Positions 27,901-30,000 of a stretch of 30,000 nucleotides of DNA are shown in pieces. The notes below the pieces were generated by a model. The model was not told the DNA's origin. It worked only from the letters and a program-made list of their open reading frames with translations, and did not search any database. This stretch comes from Mesostigma viride (taxonomy: Eukaryota; Streptophyta; Mesostigmatophyceae; Mesostigmatales; Mesostigmataceae): NCBI GenBank assembly GCA_009746045.1, contig RPFO01000097.1:744646-774645 (forward strand), written 5' to 3'. Both the position numbers and the translations under genes were made by a program. The stretch's first letter is position 1; every line of letters begins with the position of its first letter.

Positions 27901-29915
27901 ATGCTTTTCACGATCACGCGTGGGGTGTGGAGCCGCACGCATCTCGTCAGGGCCTCTCCGGCCCATGGCGGCCGCGTTGCTTGGCGCGCCGTGCTGCGTT
28001 GCTGGTGGCTCACAGAAGCTGGCCACAAGCGGGCGCGTTATCATCCTGCCGCTTGGCTCACTGGGCACTCGGCACCTCCCTTTGTCCGTGGAATGGCGGG
28101 AGGGGTCCTTCCTGAAGCCCGATGCGCCAGTAGCCACACATGGGCTGTTTTGTAGGGATAAAGCACACGGAGACGTGTCAGCGCTTATCTTCGTTCCCGT
28201 GCGGCGCTGACTCATCCGCATGGCCGCCACTCCCGCCCTCCTTCCATTCCGCCACTCCCGCCGTCTTTCCCTGCTGCCACCGGCCCCGTTCTTCATGCAG
28301 GCCGCCATTGAGAGAGGAGACCCCAAGGGCCCTGCGGCATTGGCGCAGGCACAGGTGCGTGGGCCGTAGGCATCGACGGCGGCTGCGACGGGCACGTGTC
28401 GTGTGCGCACACGTGCCTTGTGTGCGCCGCGACCGCACTGTCGTCTGCCGTTGTTGCCGTGTGCCGTGTGCCTTGTGCCATGCGCCTTGTGCCTTGTCAG
28501 CAAGGGCTCGCCCTCTTCCCTGCTCGCGCATGCACTGTGCATGCACGCACACACGGAGGCTTGCACGCGGCCGCAACCGCCAGGGCACCCGCCTGTCGCG
28601 GTTCCGACTTGCGGGCAGCCCGGCAGCAATGTGCTGGCGGTGTCCACCGTGGGCCCCTGCAGGCAGCAAGATGGATGCACCATAGAGCCCATGCATGGGG
28701 CATGGCCGGTCATGCAACAGGGGGCTGTCAGGCACCAAGTGGATGGGCAGTGCCGCGGTGCGCCAGGATTTGCCAGGTGGCGCATGCACAGTTCTGCTCG
28801 CGGTGACAAGGCAGCGCGGGCATGCTGTACTCTTGTGAAGCGGATCGCTGTTTGCTTGTTTCTATTGGGCATTACAGATAGCTGCTGTTTGGCACTGCAT
28901 GTGTACAGGATGCGGCATGCCTGCCAGGGGAGTGGCGGCAGATGGCAGAAACAGCACTGCCGCTTTGGGGCACCATTAGTGTCGGGCGAACGGGGCTCAA
29001 CATTTTCTCAGCTATCATCTCTAAGATTGGTGCAGCAAATGCAAGGGCCGCCACCGTGTCCAGGTATGCCTCGCTGGCAGGCCACCATGGACATGCGCGG
29101 CCCTGTTGTGGGTGGCGCCCTGGTGTTGGTGGTGGTCATGCGGATGATGAGGTCATGCCGCGGTCCCCTGCGATGCGGCTCACACATTTGCCATCTCTGT
29201 GTGCATGCGCGTGTTCTGGTGGTGTCACGCCCCTTCACTGGCTTGTCCCACCCATTCCCCCTGTGCCGGCTGCCAGGAGACGCTGATGGCGGTGGGAGGC
29301 TACACAGTGGAGCAGTCGGTGTCCAGGTGAGAGGCGGGTCGTCCACTCACTCTTGTGCTGCCTTGATGCGGTTGGTGTGCGGGTGCAAGGCCGGCCGTAA
29401 TGCCCCTGGTGTGCGGGTGCAAGGCCGGCCGTAATGCCCCTGGTGTGCGGGTGCAAGGCCGGCCGTAATGCCCCTGGTGTGCGGGTGCAAGGCCGGCCGT
29501 ACTGCCCCTGGTGTGCGGGTGTGGAGAGGACTTCACTTCTCTTCGCTTTTCCACCCGCTAAGGATGCTTGCAGGCGAATGGGCTATCCCAAACGCAGGCC
29601 CTTGTTCGACTTGAATGTTGGCGCCACCCACCCAGGTGTGCCAGACGTGCTTGCAGCCAGCAGCCTCAGGCCCGGCTTGAAGGTGGTGGCGGCGTGCGCA
29701 TCCATCCATCGTGTGCGCGGGGTGGCGGCGGCAGCATGAGCATCCTCACAGTGGCAGCATGAGCATCAGCAAGCAGGCACGTGCTGCATGTCTCACCCCA
29801 CATGCCCCCCCCTGCTGCCCCCCCTTGCCTCCATTATTGCAGGGTGCTCACGGGACTTGGCTTCACGCAGGAGGACTGGAACACACCCTGCAGCGAGTTC
29901 TCGGGCGGCTGGCAG
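24907..29915 (+). CDS. ABC-F family ATPase, probably plastid-targeted; first six exons, continues beyond window
   Basis: ABC-F proteins are soluble twin-ATPase proteins that act on ribosomes. Exons: 24907-25291, 25612-25708, 27332-27425, 28301-28354, 29277-29326, 29843-29915. Phases are consistent and about 251 residues are visible. Residue 92 starts MILEEVSV, the first strand of the nucleotide-binding domain. Walker A is GLVGSNGCGKST (121-132), split by intron 1. The Q-loop is VHVGYLEQT at the end of exon 2. Exons 3-5 form the helical arm (TVYEEVTSQMVRVNEAKRAM, ERGDPKGPAALAQAQ, GGYTVEQSVSR). Exon 6 ends with the signature FSGGWQ, which should continue into MR beyond the window. The arm resembles plant plastid ABCF proteins. 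Residues 1-90 are basic and Ser/Ala-rich and contain RLMVAARAA, so a transit peptide is likely. An in-frame ATG at 24,736 is an alternative start. Walker B and the second ATPase domain lie outside the window. Confidence 0.88.
25709..27331 (+). repeat. ABC-F intron 2 with short repeats
   Basis: The intron is 1.6 kb, with donor AC|GTACGT and acceptor CCCCCAG. It holds three copies of CCTATCCATGTTGT (about 25,802-25,862), a CACA/CGCA-rich stretch around two AGGAGTCCTCAC copies (25,957-26,035) and a GGGCA-rich run (about 26,640-26,672). Long open frames inside it are side effects of GC-rich sequence. Confidence 0.6.
28355..29276 (+). other. ABC-F intron 4, no extra exon needed
   Basis: Exon 4 ends ALAQAQ at a phase-0 GTGCGT donor, and exon 5 begins ETLMAVGGYTVEQ after GCCAG, also in phase 0. 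The join reads smoothly, so the 922-nt interval is taken as one intron. Open frames within it, including one of 343 codons on +, cross the splice sites and have no motifs. Confidence 0.7.
29375..29520. repeat. 34-bp minisatellite in ABC-F intron 5
   Basis: The unit GTGTGCGGGTGCAAGGCCGG followed by CCGTAATGCCCCTG starts at 29,375, 29,409, 29,443 and 29,477, with a partial unit at 29,511. Copies are nearly identical, indicating recent expansion. The period is not a multiple of three, so different frames stay open across it. Confidence 0.92.
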
Positions 29916-30000
29916 GTAGGGGAGGGAGAGAAGGGGTTGCAGCAAATGTGGGAGCCACGCCCAAGTTTTGGCGCGACTGCGAGGATGCGGAACTCCTTGC

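Noticed and set aside
27751-28872. 373-codon minus-strand frame
   Set aside because: It overlaps ABC-F exon 4 and its introns on the opposite strand. It has no motif, and long open frames are expected in this GC-rich DNA.
28403-29434. 343-codon plus-strand frame
   Set aside because: It crosses ABC-F exon 5 and intron sequence in the wrong frame and ends in the 34-bp minisatellite.

Overview
The window looks like nuclear DNA of a photosynthetic eukaryote, most likely a green-lineage alga. Three things point this way. Two genes are cut by many spliceosomal introns whose reading-frame phases fit together exactly. One of them encodes an ABC-F ATPase with what looks like a plastid transit peptide. 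A short interstitial array of the plant-type telomere unit TTTAGGG is present. The species is not identified.

Left part (about 1-14,600): no intact host gene was found. It is a graveyard of mobile elements. It holds three fragments of one LINE (non-LTR retrotransposon) family with a CCHC knuckle and a PD...D restriction-like endonuclease: 5,064-5,700 on +, and 11,162-12,406 and 12,587-13,075 on -. The second of these is flanked by an 18-bp target-site duplication. There is also a broken ORF1/gag-like region (7,086-8,508 -), weak RT-downstream remnants (5,700-6,655 +; 8,718-8,996 +), three diverged copies of a non-coding repeat ending near GGACC(CC), a family of repeats opening with (TTAA)n, and a small palindromic element built from GTTTAAGATC motifs (13,887-14,161).

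Right part (about 16,300-30,000): by eye more GC-rich, with two divergent genes. On the minus strand an aldose 1-epimerase (galactose mutarotase) can be rebuilt as 11 exons giving 383 residues, with a 15-nt and a 24-nt micro-exon and one GC-AG intron. On the plus strand the first six exons of a probably plastid ABC-F ATPase run off the right edge. The two start codons are about 750 bp apart and probably share a bidirectional promoter region, into which a (CAA)n-tailed repeat has inserted. That repeat has a 26-bp identical inverted copy near position 630.

Nearly every long intron of both genes carries its own private minisatellite with a 7-, 24-, 26-, 27-, 34-, 36- or 42-bp unit. These arrays create many long open frames that are not genes. 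Mutarotase interconverts the anomers of hexoses in the cytosol or secretory system. The ABC-F protein would act at the ribosome. I see no direct functional link between them beyond their head-to-head arrangement.
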